Of a stretch of DNA of 64,000 bases, positions 1-13,600 are shown one piece after another; position 1 is the stretch's first letter; each line of letters opens with the position of its first letter. This stretch comes from Setaria digitata. Lineage: Eukaryota; Nematoda; Chromadorea; Rhabditida; Setariidae. The stretch lies in assembly GCA_003640385.1 (NCBI GenBank), contig RCAB01000122.1:1-64000 (forward strand), given 5' to 3'. The position numbers and the translations under genes were made by a program. The notes under the pieces were generated by a model. The model saw only the letters and a program-made list of their open reading frames with translations. It ran no database searches and had not been told where the DNA came from.

Positions 1-591
1 GAATATCTAAGTAATTAGGTTAATTAACCATTATTTATTTTAAGACTTCTAGACCAGCCTATAAGGCTGTAAAGCAAACACCATTTTTGGTTACAAGTAG
101 CTATGAACAGAGTTGTAAACGTTTGAGTTATTTCACTTCAATTTTGGAAGTTAGAAAAATATGATCCATACAGTGTATAAAATTTTATTAGTCATTTAAA
201 TCAAAAGTCACAACAGTTTCAGGTCAATTAAAATTACACATAAGTGACAAAACAGCCGATTTTTTAATTTTGCATTCTGTTATCTATTTATAATAATCAG
301 ATATTTTTTAAATTTTAACTAATTAATGTTTGAAAAATTAATTCATTGTAAAATAGATTGCGTGTCCTGAACGGAATGTTTTTGGACGATAGTATGTGTG
401 CATTTGCTAAAATTGCTTTAAATTAGCGATTTTTTTTGGGTCGTTTATGGCAGTGGTTTCACGCTAGGGCATTTTCAGGTTACAGTTTTGTCTTTATTTC
501 TTTACATATTGTTCGATTAAATTGTCGAGAACTTTTCTCTTTAATCTTCGAAATTTTGAACAAGTTTTTTTTAGTTTTTAGCGATTTTTAA
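1..591. other. 5' flank of ZCCHC8, no gene seen
   Basis: This AT-rich stretch has no open frame with coding character on either strand. Its last part holds two T-rich splice acceptors, TTTTTTTTAG ending at 574 and TTTTTAG ending at 581, followed 10-17 nt later by the ZCCHC8 ATG. An acceptor so close to a start, with no coding exon seen before it, suits spliced-leader trans-splicing in nematodes. That reading is inference. Confidence 0.5.
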
Positions 592-3500
592 ATGATGGAT
601 ATTCGTGAAGAACGTGAACCAGGTGAGTGTTCACGTACACCATCACCAGACTCAGAGATTGTTATTTTAGACGTCACAGAGACACCCAAGAGAAGAACTA
701 ATAGGTAATTTATGGAAAATTTTTGTCTCCCAGCGTTGATTCTATATGATTCTATCTGCTCAGGGTTTTGGTTTTAAATTTCAAATTTCTTTTTTTTCTT
801 TTTTTCTTTTTAAATGCATTTTAGAGACTGGTTACGTTATGTGGTGAGGAATATTGAATTTATATGTTAAGTATTATTTTATTTCACCGTGTTGCTACTT
901 AGGATTGATTGAGGAGTTGCATCCACTGAGGAAATGTAATTTGGTGAAAATCATTTTTGCTCATTTGAAGTTACTGATCAAATAATCTACCTATCCATCC
1001 AGACTTCATCGTGATCAGCAGTTCACTTGTTGCATTTATGATCCTACTTCTTGAACCTTGTTCAAATTTTATTACTGTCTATCCGTTTCTTTTGTCAAAC
1101 ATTGCTATATTACAGACATGGTAACTCGAGATATGGGAGAAATAAATCGTTGATCGAGCTAGTGGATTTAGTAGAAGAGGATCACGATGAGGATATAGAA
1201 GTAGTAAGACTCTATTATATTAAACTTAAAAAGTTCCATTAGGACGTACTCTGTCAAATCATCAAATGTTTGTAAATCAGATTAATTCCTGCAAAGCTAG
1301 ATTCTATGATTGTTGTCTTGAAAATTCAAATCTTAAAATATGCAGCTGTCTGATGAAAACGGAGATGATGAGAGCGGTGAGTTATTCGTTCTGGATACTG
1401 AGGGTGCGGAAGTTGTCGAGGTGGAAGGAGAAAAGAAAAGCCCTAACGTGGTCACAACACCAAACCATAGTCCGGGAAAAGAGGAGCGTGGTGTTTTGCT
1501 AAAACCTTCGAAGACAAGAAGAACAGATGAAATTTTTGATGTCACTAAAATTTTAACGAACGATGCTGTAGTTGCATCGCCATCGGAAGAGAAGAAAGAA
1601 AGGTTATTTTCGAATATACGAGTGCTGTTTTCCGTTGTATCGGTTCTTATTTGGTCCTTGAGACTTAAACTCATTAAAAAAAAAAAAAAAAAATAGAAAA
1701 AATAAGCACAATTTAAATAGTTCAATCTACAATTCTTATTGTGCATATCACTTATTTTATATTTGTAATATTTTTCATTCTTCATATTCCTATGTAATTT
1801 CATGACTTGATTGTTTTTTAAAATTTCAGTTTATTCAAAGTAAGTTGCTTCAACTGTGGTGGTGAGCATACTTTGCAGCAGTGTGATATTCCCTTAAATC
1901 AGCGAAGAATAGCCGTCAATCGTGCTGCACATTTTAACAATAAACGTTCAGCTCAAGAACGTTACACCACAGCAGTTGATACTGTATTAACGGGCAAATA
2001 TGATATACGGTAAATTTTAAAACTGTTGAGTGTGAAAAGATTATACTCCTTAGAAAAATTTTTGATTTCAAAAATGTTTAGGCCTGGGGAGATCAGCGAC
2101 GCTCTGCGTGAAGCTTTGGGTATAGGACCAAATGACATCCCGGAATGGATTTATCGGATGCGTCGAAAGGGCTTTATTGATGGATATCCGCCAGGATATT
2201 TAACAGAGGTAATTAAATTTGTCTTTTTTTCTTTCGTTGTCTTTATTTGTGTGTTTTATGAAAAACGGAAATTATTTAATACAATAAATTGTCCATAAAC
2301 CGCATTGTATATACAATTATGCACTACTAAAGTAACTGCATCAAGAAACCTATAATTCAATGTTTCCTTAAAATAGTGCTGGTATAATTTTAGGCCCTTG
2401 ATCAGAGTTCTGGTGAAGAGTCCTTGTTGGAATTTCACACCGATGATAAAACATTAGGAACTCCACGTTCAAGAGGTGATTATCTCCCTCATTAATGAAA
2501 AATAGTAAATTTTTGGAATACTCTGCTTTTTAGTTGGTCTTGGTAGTTTTGTTTATGTTTCAGAAAAAGATAAGAAACAGAGACGATTTACAGTTTGTGC
2601 CGATAAAGTGATTGCTTATCCTGGTTTTAATTACTATAATCGATATCTTCGAGATGTAAGACTTGATTGCTTTATTTTATTGGGAATTTAGAGCTCTGTT
2701 TTTCATGTTACAGTTTTGTTTTTTGAAAGGTCTTTTATTTTGAAGATAAGCTAAATAAATGGTCTGTGGTTTTGTAAACTATAAAAGCTCACTCAGTAAA
2801 ATGAAATTTTTTTTAAGCGTGAACGCTTTCGTGTTCCAAGATTTGATGAATACGTCCGATATCTCCAAGAATATGTCAGGGAAAAGCACGCGGTAAGTGT
2901 TGGCGCTTTTAAATTTTCTTTTATTTTCCAAGTAGAATTAACATAATAACCTTTTTATATTCCGTTTTAGGATTTAAAGTTAGCTTTTTTCCAGCAGAAG
3001 TTGTTTAATGATTGTAATGAAAGAAATCGAAAACGGGGAAAGTATACGAGTGATTGTAGAGATGAGAGTAAACGAACAAGAAATGGTATGCCTTCCAGAT
3101 ATTTTTTGTGTTCAAATTACACTGAAATAGCTTGTTTTACTTCCAATTTCAACAAATCATTATCTGAAGTTTTAAGACTTGCATGACGACGTGGTTTTGC
3201 ATAGCGATGGACCGGGCAAAAGCGGAGAGAAAAAAAGAGCTGTTGTAGCAAATGAAATTGTATGCTTTTGATTTTCGGAGTTTAATCTTGAAATTTAAAT
3301 CTTTATTGAGTGTGAAGGATATGCAATTCATTTTAACTTTAACTTTTGTTTGCATTCTTTAAAATATGAAGTTGTGATAACATCAAGCATTAATTTTGTT
3401 TACAGAAGCCTAACACACCGTCTGTTCACCTTATGGCTTCTGCATCACCTATGACGGCTGGCTCTCATTCAGGTTGTATTGACGAAAGTAAAGTTTCATT

Positions 3501-3768
3501 TGGAACACCAGTAGTTTGTCGACTAGAACATGTAATTCATATTTCAAATTTTCAAATTATCGGTACTCATCCCTCCATATTTGCATTATGAAACTAAGGA
3601 TCAGTTTTTCAGGATAAGAAAAAACCAAGTCTAGAGAAATTCCGTGATGGAGTTGTGCCATTTGAGGCTGTCGAAGAGTGTACTGGAAATCGGGGCTTTT
3701 TTAGGGCCCTTATGTTAAAAATCCGAAAGAAAACTAATAACGATAACCTGTGTAGAAAAAAGATTTGA
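592..3768 (+). CDS. ZCCHC8: ZCCHC8-like zinc-knuckle/PSP protein (NEXT complex scaffold)
   Basis: Twelve exons: 592-704, 1116-1203, 1346-1602, 1830-2009, 2082-2208, 2394-2475, 2564-2655, 2818-2892, 2971-3085, 3177-3259, 3406-3531, 3613-3768. All phases close, giving 497 aa. The N-terminus is acidic and low in complexity. Exon 4 carries a CCHC knuckle, CFNCGGEHTLQQC, and exon 5 a PSP domain (RPGEISDALREALGIG, then IYRMRRKGF and YPPGYL). The knuckle-then-PSP order is that of ZCCHC8, which in animals joins the MTR4 helicase and RBM7 in the nuclear exosome targeting complex that sends non-coding RNAs to the exosome. The C-terminal part is basic and less conserved. The knuckle has three residues between the second Cys and the His instead of the usual four. 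MET-2 follows on the same strand. An SF3B2-type PSP protein is less likely because that family lacks a CCHC knuckle. Confidence 0.87.
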
Positions 3769-4608
3769 GAATGAGGCTTGATCGTTGTGGGTTTTACCTT
3801 AAGCGTTTATTCTTTTATGAATGCCTTAACTTAAATTCTTTGTCTCATTTCAACTATTCGATATCAATTTATAGCTACATACTAATACGGGTATTGCTGT
3901 AATTTTTCTTGCTATTTAGTGGATAATATATTTGTTATTGTTTTTGCAACGTTTTTTTTTTTTTTTTTTTCTCTTTGTGATAGGTACATTTCATGTGCAT
4001 TCCGCTGTAAATTTACCTCTTTTATTCCCAGATTGTAATATCAATTTCTTTGAATATTTGTTTGTGGAAATTGTTCAGCAAAAATAATTACCCAAATTCG
4101 TTTTTTCAGTTATTAATTTGGAGAATAAACATGGTACAGTCTGGGGTTTTAAAGGTGATAGATTATTTTTTTATGATGATTTTTCATTTTGGAACACTTA
4201 TATATATATATACATATATTTCATTATATATATGGAAGATGAATATGAATATAGGTCTTATGGAAATAGAATCTTATTTTGTTTTGTGCTGTTTATCTCG
4301 CAAGAAAAATAACAGTTTTTTCGTTAATCCTACTTCGAGTTGGTCGAGTGAAATTTATTGGAATGGAAAAAAAGATGAAAGATTGGTGGGAAGGAATTGG
4401 GATAATTTATGTACCAAGTTGGTAACTTGTCCAACTTAAAAATTCGATTTGGGTTCTGCCATGTTTTCTAATTCATGTTTTTTTTTTTTGTTAGAATATT
4501 CGGTTAGTTTCAGATTCAGCTGTACGTGAAAAGTGGCAAAAAAGGAACTCTTAACATAGCAACAACTCTCCCTACCTGATGTCGCCAAGGGGTTTTAACT
4601 GAGCGGAA
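3769..4608. other. Gap between ZCCHC8 and MET-2 with long T run
   Basis: The gap is 840 bp with no coding exon recognised. It has a T run of about 20 (around 3950-3970), a TA-repeat patch near 4200-4232, and T-rich acceptors ending at about 4495 and at 4513. Either acceptor could start the MET-2 transcript by cis or trans splicing. The long open frames at 4050-4439 lack splice-consistent or family-like content and I treat them as chance. Confidence 0.45.
4579..4602 (+). promoter_or_regulatory. Seven-codon upstream ORF before MET-2
   Basis: An ATG at 4579 opens a seven-codon frame that stops with TGA at 4600-4602, six bases before the MET-2 ATG at 4609. If the mRNA begins at the acceptor ending at 4513, ribosomes would meet this small ORF first, which could lower or regulate MET-2 translation. 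The frame is seen directly; the effect is inference. Confidence 0.35.
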
Positions 4609-7600
4609 ATGGAAATAGATGGGGAAACTGATCGTGATGTTGTTCATACTTCTACTGATGTAAGTTGTACACAGTACTGTCCATTAGCAGTGTGAAGTAT
4701 GTAACGTTAGTCAATGGTTTCGTCACAGGAGATGGGAGACGCCAATATATGATTGTTTCATTGATGTCAAAGATTTCATTGTTCTTCTTCGGAAGTTTTA
4801 AATGAGCTGTAACATTTGGTACGTCTCTGTTAAGCGGTTGATGCTTATATCAAGCGATTAGTTTTGCGTGAAATGGTTTATTCACTCAGAAATTAAGTAG
4901 TCCATATTGTTTTCTTTTTTTTTTTTAAATCATTATACTTCAGGAGAAAAGTGCTAATGTGGACATTGATGTAAATGCTTTTTTGGTGGATGAAACATCA
5001 TCGGATGATTCAGATGAAATTGCTGTATTTGACAGTCGAGATTTGAGTTTTTTAAATAATGAAAGAAAAGCACTGTAAGTTTTTAGAGTTTGTGTCTTCT
5101 GTCTTTTTTTTTTAATATGACATTTTATAGGAAAGTTAATTAATAAAATTACCAGAGTGGGAATATTTTAGTGATTTTGAAGAATATAATAGTTGGAGCC
5201 ATGTTTCATTTTATCATTATCATTGTAGTATCTAAAATCCTAGTATTTGAAGTTCAAAGTTTTTAAGTTCATATGTGTTCAAGGAATTGATGCCTATACT
5301 ACAGTGAAAATGATATGTGTTAGGATAGAAAGTAACGACATAGATTATTTTTATCAAAACTTTCTCATAATTTCTCAAGTATTTTACTTTATTTTAGATG
5401 CGAGGGCAGGATTTGTAATTTATATAAGACATTTCGTTATAACGGACCTGAATACAGAACACGTAGAACTATTTTCGGTTTTAGAACACTGGACACTTCT
5501 TTTTTCGACAGTATTCAGGAGGAAGTCAGTTTTCAATTATAATTTAACCTACATATAACACTCAGTATTCTTTCTTTTTTCTGTTTTTTTTTTTTTTTTT
5601 TTTTTTTGTGAGACCTTTTCATGTTTATCGGTTTCCTTGATCATTACACTCTAATAAAATCTTTGTTCATTTATAGATTACAATGAAATTCGATGAGGAA
5701 AAAATTTCCAGAGCCGTTCTTGCATTCCATGTTGATGAAATGGGAATCAAAGAAGGTGCCGCTAAGATGGGAATATCAGTATTCGATTTTATTGTCCTTC
5801 TAATGGATCATATTTGGAAAGGTCTGATACTTTGTCATTCTAAAAAATGACCATTACTTATTTTTTTTTTTTGTTTATCGTTCCTTTCAATGGAGAATTA
5901 TTATGAACTTATAAAAATCAATGGAATCTATTTGCGAACATATGCATCATGTAAGTATGCTGCATATTTCTTTAAAAGAAACATTATAGAACGCGAAAAG
6001 ACAATCGAGAATTATAGTATATCGCGTGTTGCTGGTTATCTTGGCTTGGATCGTGCTCATATGCTAATTCTCGGTAATTTGGTAAATAGCAGTATTCCCT
6101 TAACTCCATCAGAAATAGCCATTGTAAGTTTCAGTAGGTAATGACGGCTTACTCTATTCTAGTACCTTGTTTTTTCAAACTGTTTTTTTATTTGTTACTG
6201 AACTAATTGTATGGTTGATTTGTTCGCAATTAATTCTTTATTGACTGATATTATTTGCAAAACATATATATTTTTACTGTCTGTTTTGCTTCTTTTCAGT
6301 GGCTTTAAATCTTTCAGAAAACCCTTTCCGAGCCAATTGAAGTAATTGTAATGTTGACAATGTTGCTGGCTCAAATGTATGGTTGGCCTGTTGCTGAAGA
6401 CTTCAATCAAAAATGGAAAAATGTTAGTTTTTAACAATTTTGCTGCCTTTAAAAGTAATTCAGAAAAGTTGCTTTTCAAAGTTTCAAGTTGGAATATCAT
6501 ATATACTATGATTGTAGAAAATGACACCTCGGCAGGGTTATGCTTAATAGTCTTTATGACGTAGTGATTTTTATAAAGTTTTCATTTCGAACAAAGCTCT
6601 CTCTAAAAATTATCTATTTTAGATTGAAACATCTTCCATACCGTCCGACGAAGAAGTAATGCAGTCCTCGGATGACTTTATAACCATTGCGCGTGAAGTT
6701 TTGGAAGATTTCAAAAGTGATCTATCGCCTCCTCTCTGGTTGGATAATTATTTTTTCCGTGCTTTTACTGTACGTTTCGTCAAATTTTCCATGAGCCTAA
6801 AGTACTGGACTGTTAGTATTCGATAAACAAGTACGCTGTTTTTTCCAAGGAATTTTAAAGATATAAGGCAGAGATTTCATATCTCGAAAAATATATATGA
6901 GAAAATCTTTACATTTTTGTAATTTTCATAATTCGCATCGTTTTCAGTAAACATGTAATGGATGGTAGTGCTAATGATTTAGTGTTAATGTCAAACGAAT
7001 TGACGGAATACGCCAGTAGTCTTCTCAACGAATTGGTAACTATTTTTTGAGAAATATGTAATGGTAGTGTTGATGCAGGTTGTAACTAGAGCGATAATAA
7101 TGATGGTATTTTTAGATTAGTGCTTCAGTAGGTATATGAGGGAAAATGAGGGAATGATCTGTCCATTCTCCTACTTGTTATGAATTCTGTATTGCAAATA
7201 ACCACCACTCCTGAATCCGATAAATTGATTTGGTAGCTCACGTAGTGAATTTTTGACTAAATTATAGTGAGAATTCTACTGAACGGTTAAATAGGTCTAT
7301 CATTATGAAGCTAATTTTAATTTCGGTGATAGTTTAATTTGGGTTCATTTAGTTCAACTTCATGTTTAAATTTCAAAAGTTAATTTCAGTTCATTATGTG
7401 AATTTATTTCAATTGAAATTTTTTCTAGCATAGCTTACCTTCATCGAACGCGAATATGCCGCAAGCAAGTATTTTAACTTCGGATCGGACAAATCAAGGA
7501 GAAAATTTGGGTAAGGAGCAACGAGTAAGTATGTCAAAGAAACGGGTAATGGATATACAGAAGAGCGATCAAAATCTTATTGTAAGTTGAATTTTTTTTT

Positions 7601-10600
7601 ATGGCTTCTGTAATGTCTTAATTTTGTAGGTTTTTTAATTTTACATTCTGTAAAATGGATTTTAATTTCAAAGTTTCTGGCTCATTAGGCTAGGAAATGG
7701 TTCGGCTAAAGTTTCTAATTATTTTCATTTTGTCAATCAATATTTTGTCATTAACGGTTACAGTTTGAATTTATTATTTTATCGGTTTGAGGTTCATTTT
7801 AAAGAGCATTTACCCACTAAATGTTGAGGACCTTGTTAGTTCCATTTAAGCATGGATACGTTTGATAACTATTTCATATATTCTCTCTTAAAGGAAATTT
7901 TTTATAGCATTGATTTTCGTAATTAAATTTATCACATAGCGTCAGAGAATTCGTCGTATATTTATTTTTTAGGCCATAGGTGGCGAAGAAATCAGTGTGG
8001 TTAATGTGACACATTGTGAACATCCAAGGATGAATTATGTTGTTGTTGATGATCCCATCAATATCAGTGATATTCCTAATGGATCGTTCTGTTTAGCTCG
8101 GCAGCAAAAAGCATATAATTTTGTTCGTTGTCAAATTACTGAGAAGGTAAGGACTGTACTTTATTGTTTTAATAGCATTGGGAACATTTTAATGAGGTAA
8201 CTGAGTGCTTTAGAGATTGAGTAAACTAATTGAATGCCTGATATTCAGGGATTTTCAGTATAATCAGTTATCTAATTCCTAATATTGCTTTATGTCATAA
8301 CTGGCTGCATTCTTGAAGGTTTTCGTCAGTTGTAGCATTTCACTTCAGCAGTTAAATATTATTAGTTTAGTAGGATTTGGTTCTTTTTCATGGGCAATGT
8401 CTTTGTTGTTTGAATTTTAATAAAGATATTCAGTTGCGTTAATAGTTGTTTTAGGTATCCCCACGTGAATACAATGTACTTTTTGGTGATGGTAATGAGG
8501 AGATAATTGATATATCACGGATTGCACGTAAAATTGAAGGGCGTTTACGAATGTGGGCAGGTGTGCGAGTGTGTGCTTTATATGAACCAAAGTAAGTTAC
8601 TGTCTTCTGAATTTGAATTTATAACATTCATATTGAATTTGAGTTTGAATCAAGTATTTTAGGGACTTTTTTTTTTCATTTCAGACTTCGATTTGATCGA
8701 TATCGGAAAGCATTTTATTCAGGAATAGTAGCTTTTGGACCACATGGATTCTCCCAGAATGAGATGCTGGTAATATTATGAAATATTGCAAAAGCGCATT
8801 GAATAATTCCTTAATAAAATTTCTTTTTATTATATAGTTATTTCGATTCATTTCATTGGTTCTTTATAGGTATTTTTTGATAATGGTATTGACAGTTTCG
8901 TGCACGAACGAACAGTTTACATGCTTGCAGAGCAGAAATATAGATTTCACAATTGCAGAGAAGTAAGTTTTTATTAGGAAGCAAGATTGCAGTTAATTGG
9001 TTCCATAAAATTTTTTCCTTTATGTCAGCAACCAGTGCATATTAAAAAATTCGATATTTTTCTACTACGATAGTTTCTATTCTCACTGACCAACTTTTTA
9101 AATATTTTGAAATGTGGTCATTTTGACAGATTTTTTAAAAGAAGGAAGGTCTGGAAATGGTCACGTAGGGTTATGTTTAATGTATGATCTGTACTATGCA
9201 CCAAGGGGCTAGGTTGTTTCCCTGTGTTGGCTTTATTTTAATTTCGCTTAACATTTAACCCTAAGATTAAAATTTTATGTGGTTAGACAAGATTCACTGC
9301 CAGAAAATACTCTATATATTAATTTATAGGAAATAGATCGTCGCAGTAATTGGTTGTTAGTACCACAGTCACGGCAAAAGTTTGTTAAACATTATTTAAA
9401 GAATTTTCCTGACTGGCCGCTTGTACCGATGAAGCGTAAGGAAAATACGCAACGCGTGAACGTGAGATCTTTTTATTGTTATGTATATTTATAAACTAGT
9501 AAATGATCTTCCTACATGTAATTTTTTTCATCGAGACTCCACCTGTTAAGGAACTTACCTTGCTCTGAAACTTGTGAATTAGGTGGAACAATTACTCGAT
9601 TTATTGTAGAATAAAGAACGTTGCAGATTCTTCGAGAAGGAAAGCCTCATTCTGCTTATGTCTTACGAACTGAGAGACAATTCGCACTACTGCGATTTCC
9701 GATTCGTGGTAGATCTGGTGCAGACTGTGTGTTGGCACCATGTAATCGTCATAATCATTTGGATGAATGGATTTATCGTGGCTCTGAAAGATTGGAAGCA
9801 ATTCGTCAAACTATTGATGTGACTTCATGATTTATAACACTTTGGAATACTTTTGAAGAATTTTACGAATTCTTGAATTGCTAATCTATCAAATGATGTA
9901 CAGTGTTATGGAGTAGTAAAGTTATTTTGTATTTCAAGAGATTGGAGAAGATCGAGCAGCAAAACAAAGTGGGAGTTACAGTGACCTCGATACGTACCAG
10001 GAGAGAAGCACGACTGGCTCGTAATTTGGAGTATACAGTTTCTCTACCGAGACGAAATATTTCAAATACGGATTTAAGGTTCAAAAATTGGAGACCTTAT
10101 TAAAGATCTTAATGACTTTTATGTCATAATTTCTGGGCAATTTTGCTATCATTGCAATAAATGTTTTTCTTTTCCTTTTTTTTAATCTATTGTTTTTTTC
10201 CAGCAAAGAAGCCGATCTTTGCCCACGTGGTCGAGCGCTGTTAAGTGATAATGAACCGGTAAGAGGTATTAATTGTTATTTTTTCCCAGTATTTCTTTTT
10301 ACTCATCTCCGATTTATTTATGTTTTTGTAGAAATTGAGCTAAATTTCAAATGTTCTCAAATTTATTGTTTTTTCTGAATACAAGTGATTACAAAAATTG
10401 ATTACAAGTTAGTTAATTTATTCTCAAGTTTTAATTTGATATTTTTTATAATAAAGTATAGTTTTTCTTCCTTTCAGAATTATCCGAGGCGTCAGACAGC
10501 ACGGAAAGGAGGTATAGTTGCTGTGCAGCATGAGAATGATTATCAGGATTACTCAATCATTGAAGGAAAGTTGCCGCGCCCTCGCAAAGAGGTCTCTAAT

Positions 10601-13600
10601 GATTAATTCATGAAATAAAAAAAATGAAATAGCTGAGTTTGAATCTAAAGGTAATGAATCGTATTTTATGATTCGTATTATAAAACATGGTTTTAGAAAA
10701 TATGTTTAATATTTCAAAAATTGATTACAAGTTAGATGATTTCTCCAAAGCTTAATTATGCAGAAAAATCTTACTGTGCAAGACATACCGGATTGGGATT
10801 GCCTACGCCAAGTTGTTCATTCGCAATGTACGATCAGCTGTTTGCAATGTCTTGATAAGGATCCGTATGATAAGAAATTTTCCGGCTGTTCACCATATAT
10901 GATTCCTTTATTAACAGGCTGGTCGCGTGAGGTAGGTATTCGATAGTAATAATTAGCTTTGAAGTCTGAGTAACATTTGTTCTTTTAAAAGCATCAAAAG
11001 TAAGATATATATATCAACACAAGTCAAAAAAGTTAGAATATTTAGTTTTTATTTTTAAATCTTTATGAGGATCCAGAATCTCTAGTACTTGAAACTGGAG
11101 TTTTCTAGATGCTTCGAGAATTTTATCGAATGCGTCCAAATTATTTTTAAATTTTGGTGTGTCACAGATTGCAACATTTACGAGAAAGGCCAAAGTGCCT
11201 CACAGTCGTAAGGCGACTGGTTCAGCTGTGGTTTATCGTACTCCATGTGGCATTTCTATCTACAGGTTGGGTGATATTGCGAGGTATTTAAAGGTAAAAT
11301 TTTTCTGATATTATGAAGTTCAATTTTTTGAAATTTGCTCAGATACAGTATGGTTAGTGAATTGATGTGTTGTTGGAGGTAAATTGGGCTGCTGCTACAT
11401 AAATGACGAAAAGTAATGATGGTTTTGTGCATTAAGAAACCGAAATTTCAAAATTTAAGTTTTTACTTGTGATTGAGAATTGAGTTTTTAGTTTCCTACA
11501 TTTTCAGAATACGTGCAGCCGCTTAACCATTGACTTATTTACATTTGATCGGACAGTTCGTCCAAATGTGATCTATCGAACGCCAGTTAAAGCTAAGTTA
11601 ATGGATGATTTGACGAATGGGCATGAAGCTATCCCAATTTCCGTGTATAATGAAATTGATAATGAAGTGCCACCAAAAGTAAGCTTCTTAAAACTTTTTC
11701 GATTTCATTGTGCAATTACGATGCAGTTCTCTTAAGACATTGTCGAAGCATTGAAACGATTTTATGATCATTTAAGAATTGTGGGAAGTGTTCAGTTTAG
11801 TATATTCTTTTTTACTATTTGGCTTGAACTGTTGTTCAGTTCTTGATGTCATTTCATACTCTTTTTTGAAGCGTGCTTTTTGATGCCCCTCTTCGTTGTA
11901 TGAGCAGAAAAGTTTACGTCCCTACTTTCTGAAGTTCTTCTCGAAGCAATGTTGCATAGAAAAACTTTTAATCGCCTTTGCTTTGTCCCTTCTTCAGTTT
12001 CCTCATGTAATTCCAGTTTTGCTACATTTAAATATTTAAATTTTTTAAGATTGAATATGATCCACGAAGATATCCATATGATAAAGATACAGATATTTCA
12101 TCCATATCTTGTAACTTTTGCAGCGGGTGTACCTGTACTGGTTGGTGTTTTGCGTTGTTTTATCTTTCCGTTCTGTTTTTGTTGAAAGATCTTGCCACAT
12201 AAAAAAGAAATTCTTGAAAGTATTGAGTTTAGATATCATGAAAATTTTTGCTGTAATTTATTAAATTTTCAAAAGATGACTGTGCGGATGAGACGCGATG
12301 TGAATGTCGTTTATTAACTCGTTCAGAAGTACTGCGTTTGGATAAAAGTCTTCAACCCTCATCTGCTGTGGGATATATGTAAATTTCTTTTTTCTACTGT
12401 TGTTTCTTTTTTTTTTTTTTTTTTTGACAATTTACTTGACTATGTTTTTTTAATTCCAACGCTTATTGTTGATAATCTTTCGAGTTTTCTTCCTTTTCTT
12501 AGGTATCGCAACTTGGCACTTGGTGGTAATGATGAGTCTTACTTATCGGGTTTATACGAATGTAATGAAAAGTGTGGATGCAGTCGGAGTAGCTGCCATA
12601 ATCGAGTTGTCCAGCAACAAATGAAAATTCCTGTTGAGGTTCTTTTCGATTATCTATTAGGTTTACTGGAAATAATTGGCTTCTGCAATATTTTGGATTA
12701 TGAATTATAGTATTCAAAGCAAACTCAATTACTGATTATAGTCACCAAAGAGGTATTATAGTTTTGCGAGCAATATGCTCTGAAATTGATTTCATATGGA
12801 ATTTTGAGAAGTTTTTCAAGATTTTTTATTTAGTTAGATTTTTACTGTTACTGTATTTACCAAACAATTTTAAGCACTTATGCCGTTAATTTTTGCTTAC
12901 TGCATCTTCTTGCAGCTGTTTAAAACCGAAAAAATGGGTTGGGGTGTTCGATCAATGGTTGATATTCCAGCTGGTGTTTTCTTATGTACATATGCTGGAG
13001 CTATTCTTACAGACAGCCAAGCAGAAAAAGAAGGGAAAGCGGCAAGCTTCTTTTGTCTTTTCTTTTCTTGAAATTCTTGGTTGTAGGTTGTTTCTAATTA
13101 TTGGTAATTTATATTTACCAGTTAGTAGTGTCGACTTCGTATGGAGTAGTATGGGTTAAAAGCACTAATTTTCATGTTTTGATATATGCGACGTTTTACA
13201 CGATATCATATACGACTTTTCTGGGATATTCATTATGCTGAAATTTCTTTATGCTCAAACTGTAATGCAACTACCATTGAAGAGTGGAGCGCTTATGAAT
13301 CATATAGATTGTAGTTTATAAGAAATTTTAAAATTCTCTATATTTTCTTTCATTGAAACAAATATTTGTAGTTCGGTGATGAATATTTTGCCGATATAAA
13401 TTTGGTGGATAACGTTGAAAAAGAGAAACATAATGCAGGTGTTGATTTAGGGGATCCAAACGATGGTTATTATTCAGATGAGGATAATAATGGTGGTAAG
13501 TCCCAATATGAGTTATTTTTTCATGTGAGGTGTTACAAAGTATTTGAGAAGCTATTAAATTGTTCTTCTCAAGGTGGTGGGCCAAATTTATCATCCGAGA

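Noticed and set aside
1333..1803. 156-codon open frame on the minus strand
   Set aside because: It is antisense to the clear ZCCHC8 exon 3 and partly made of a T run; no independent support.
4050..4439. 129-codon open frame downstream of ZCCHC8
   Set aside because: AT-rich with Tyr-Ile repeats from a TA microsatellite; no family resemblance and no suitable splice context.
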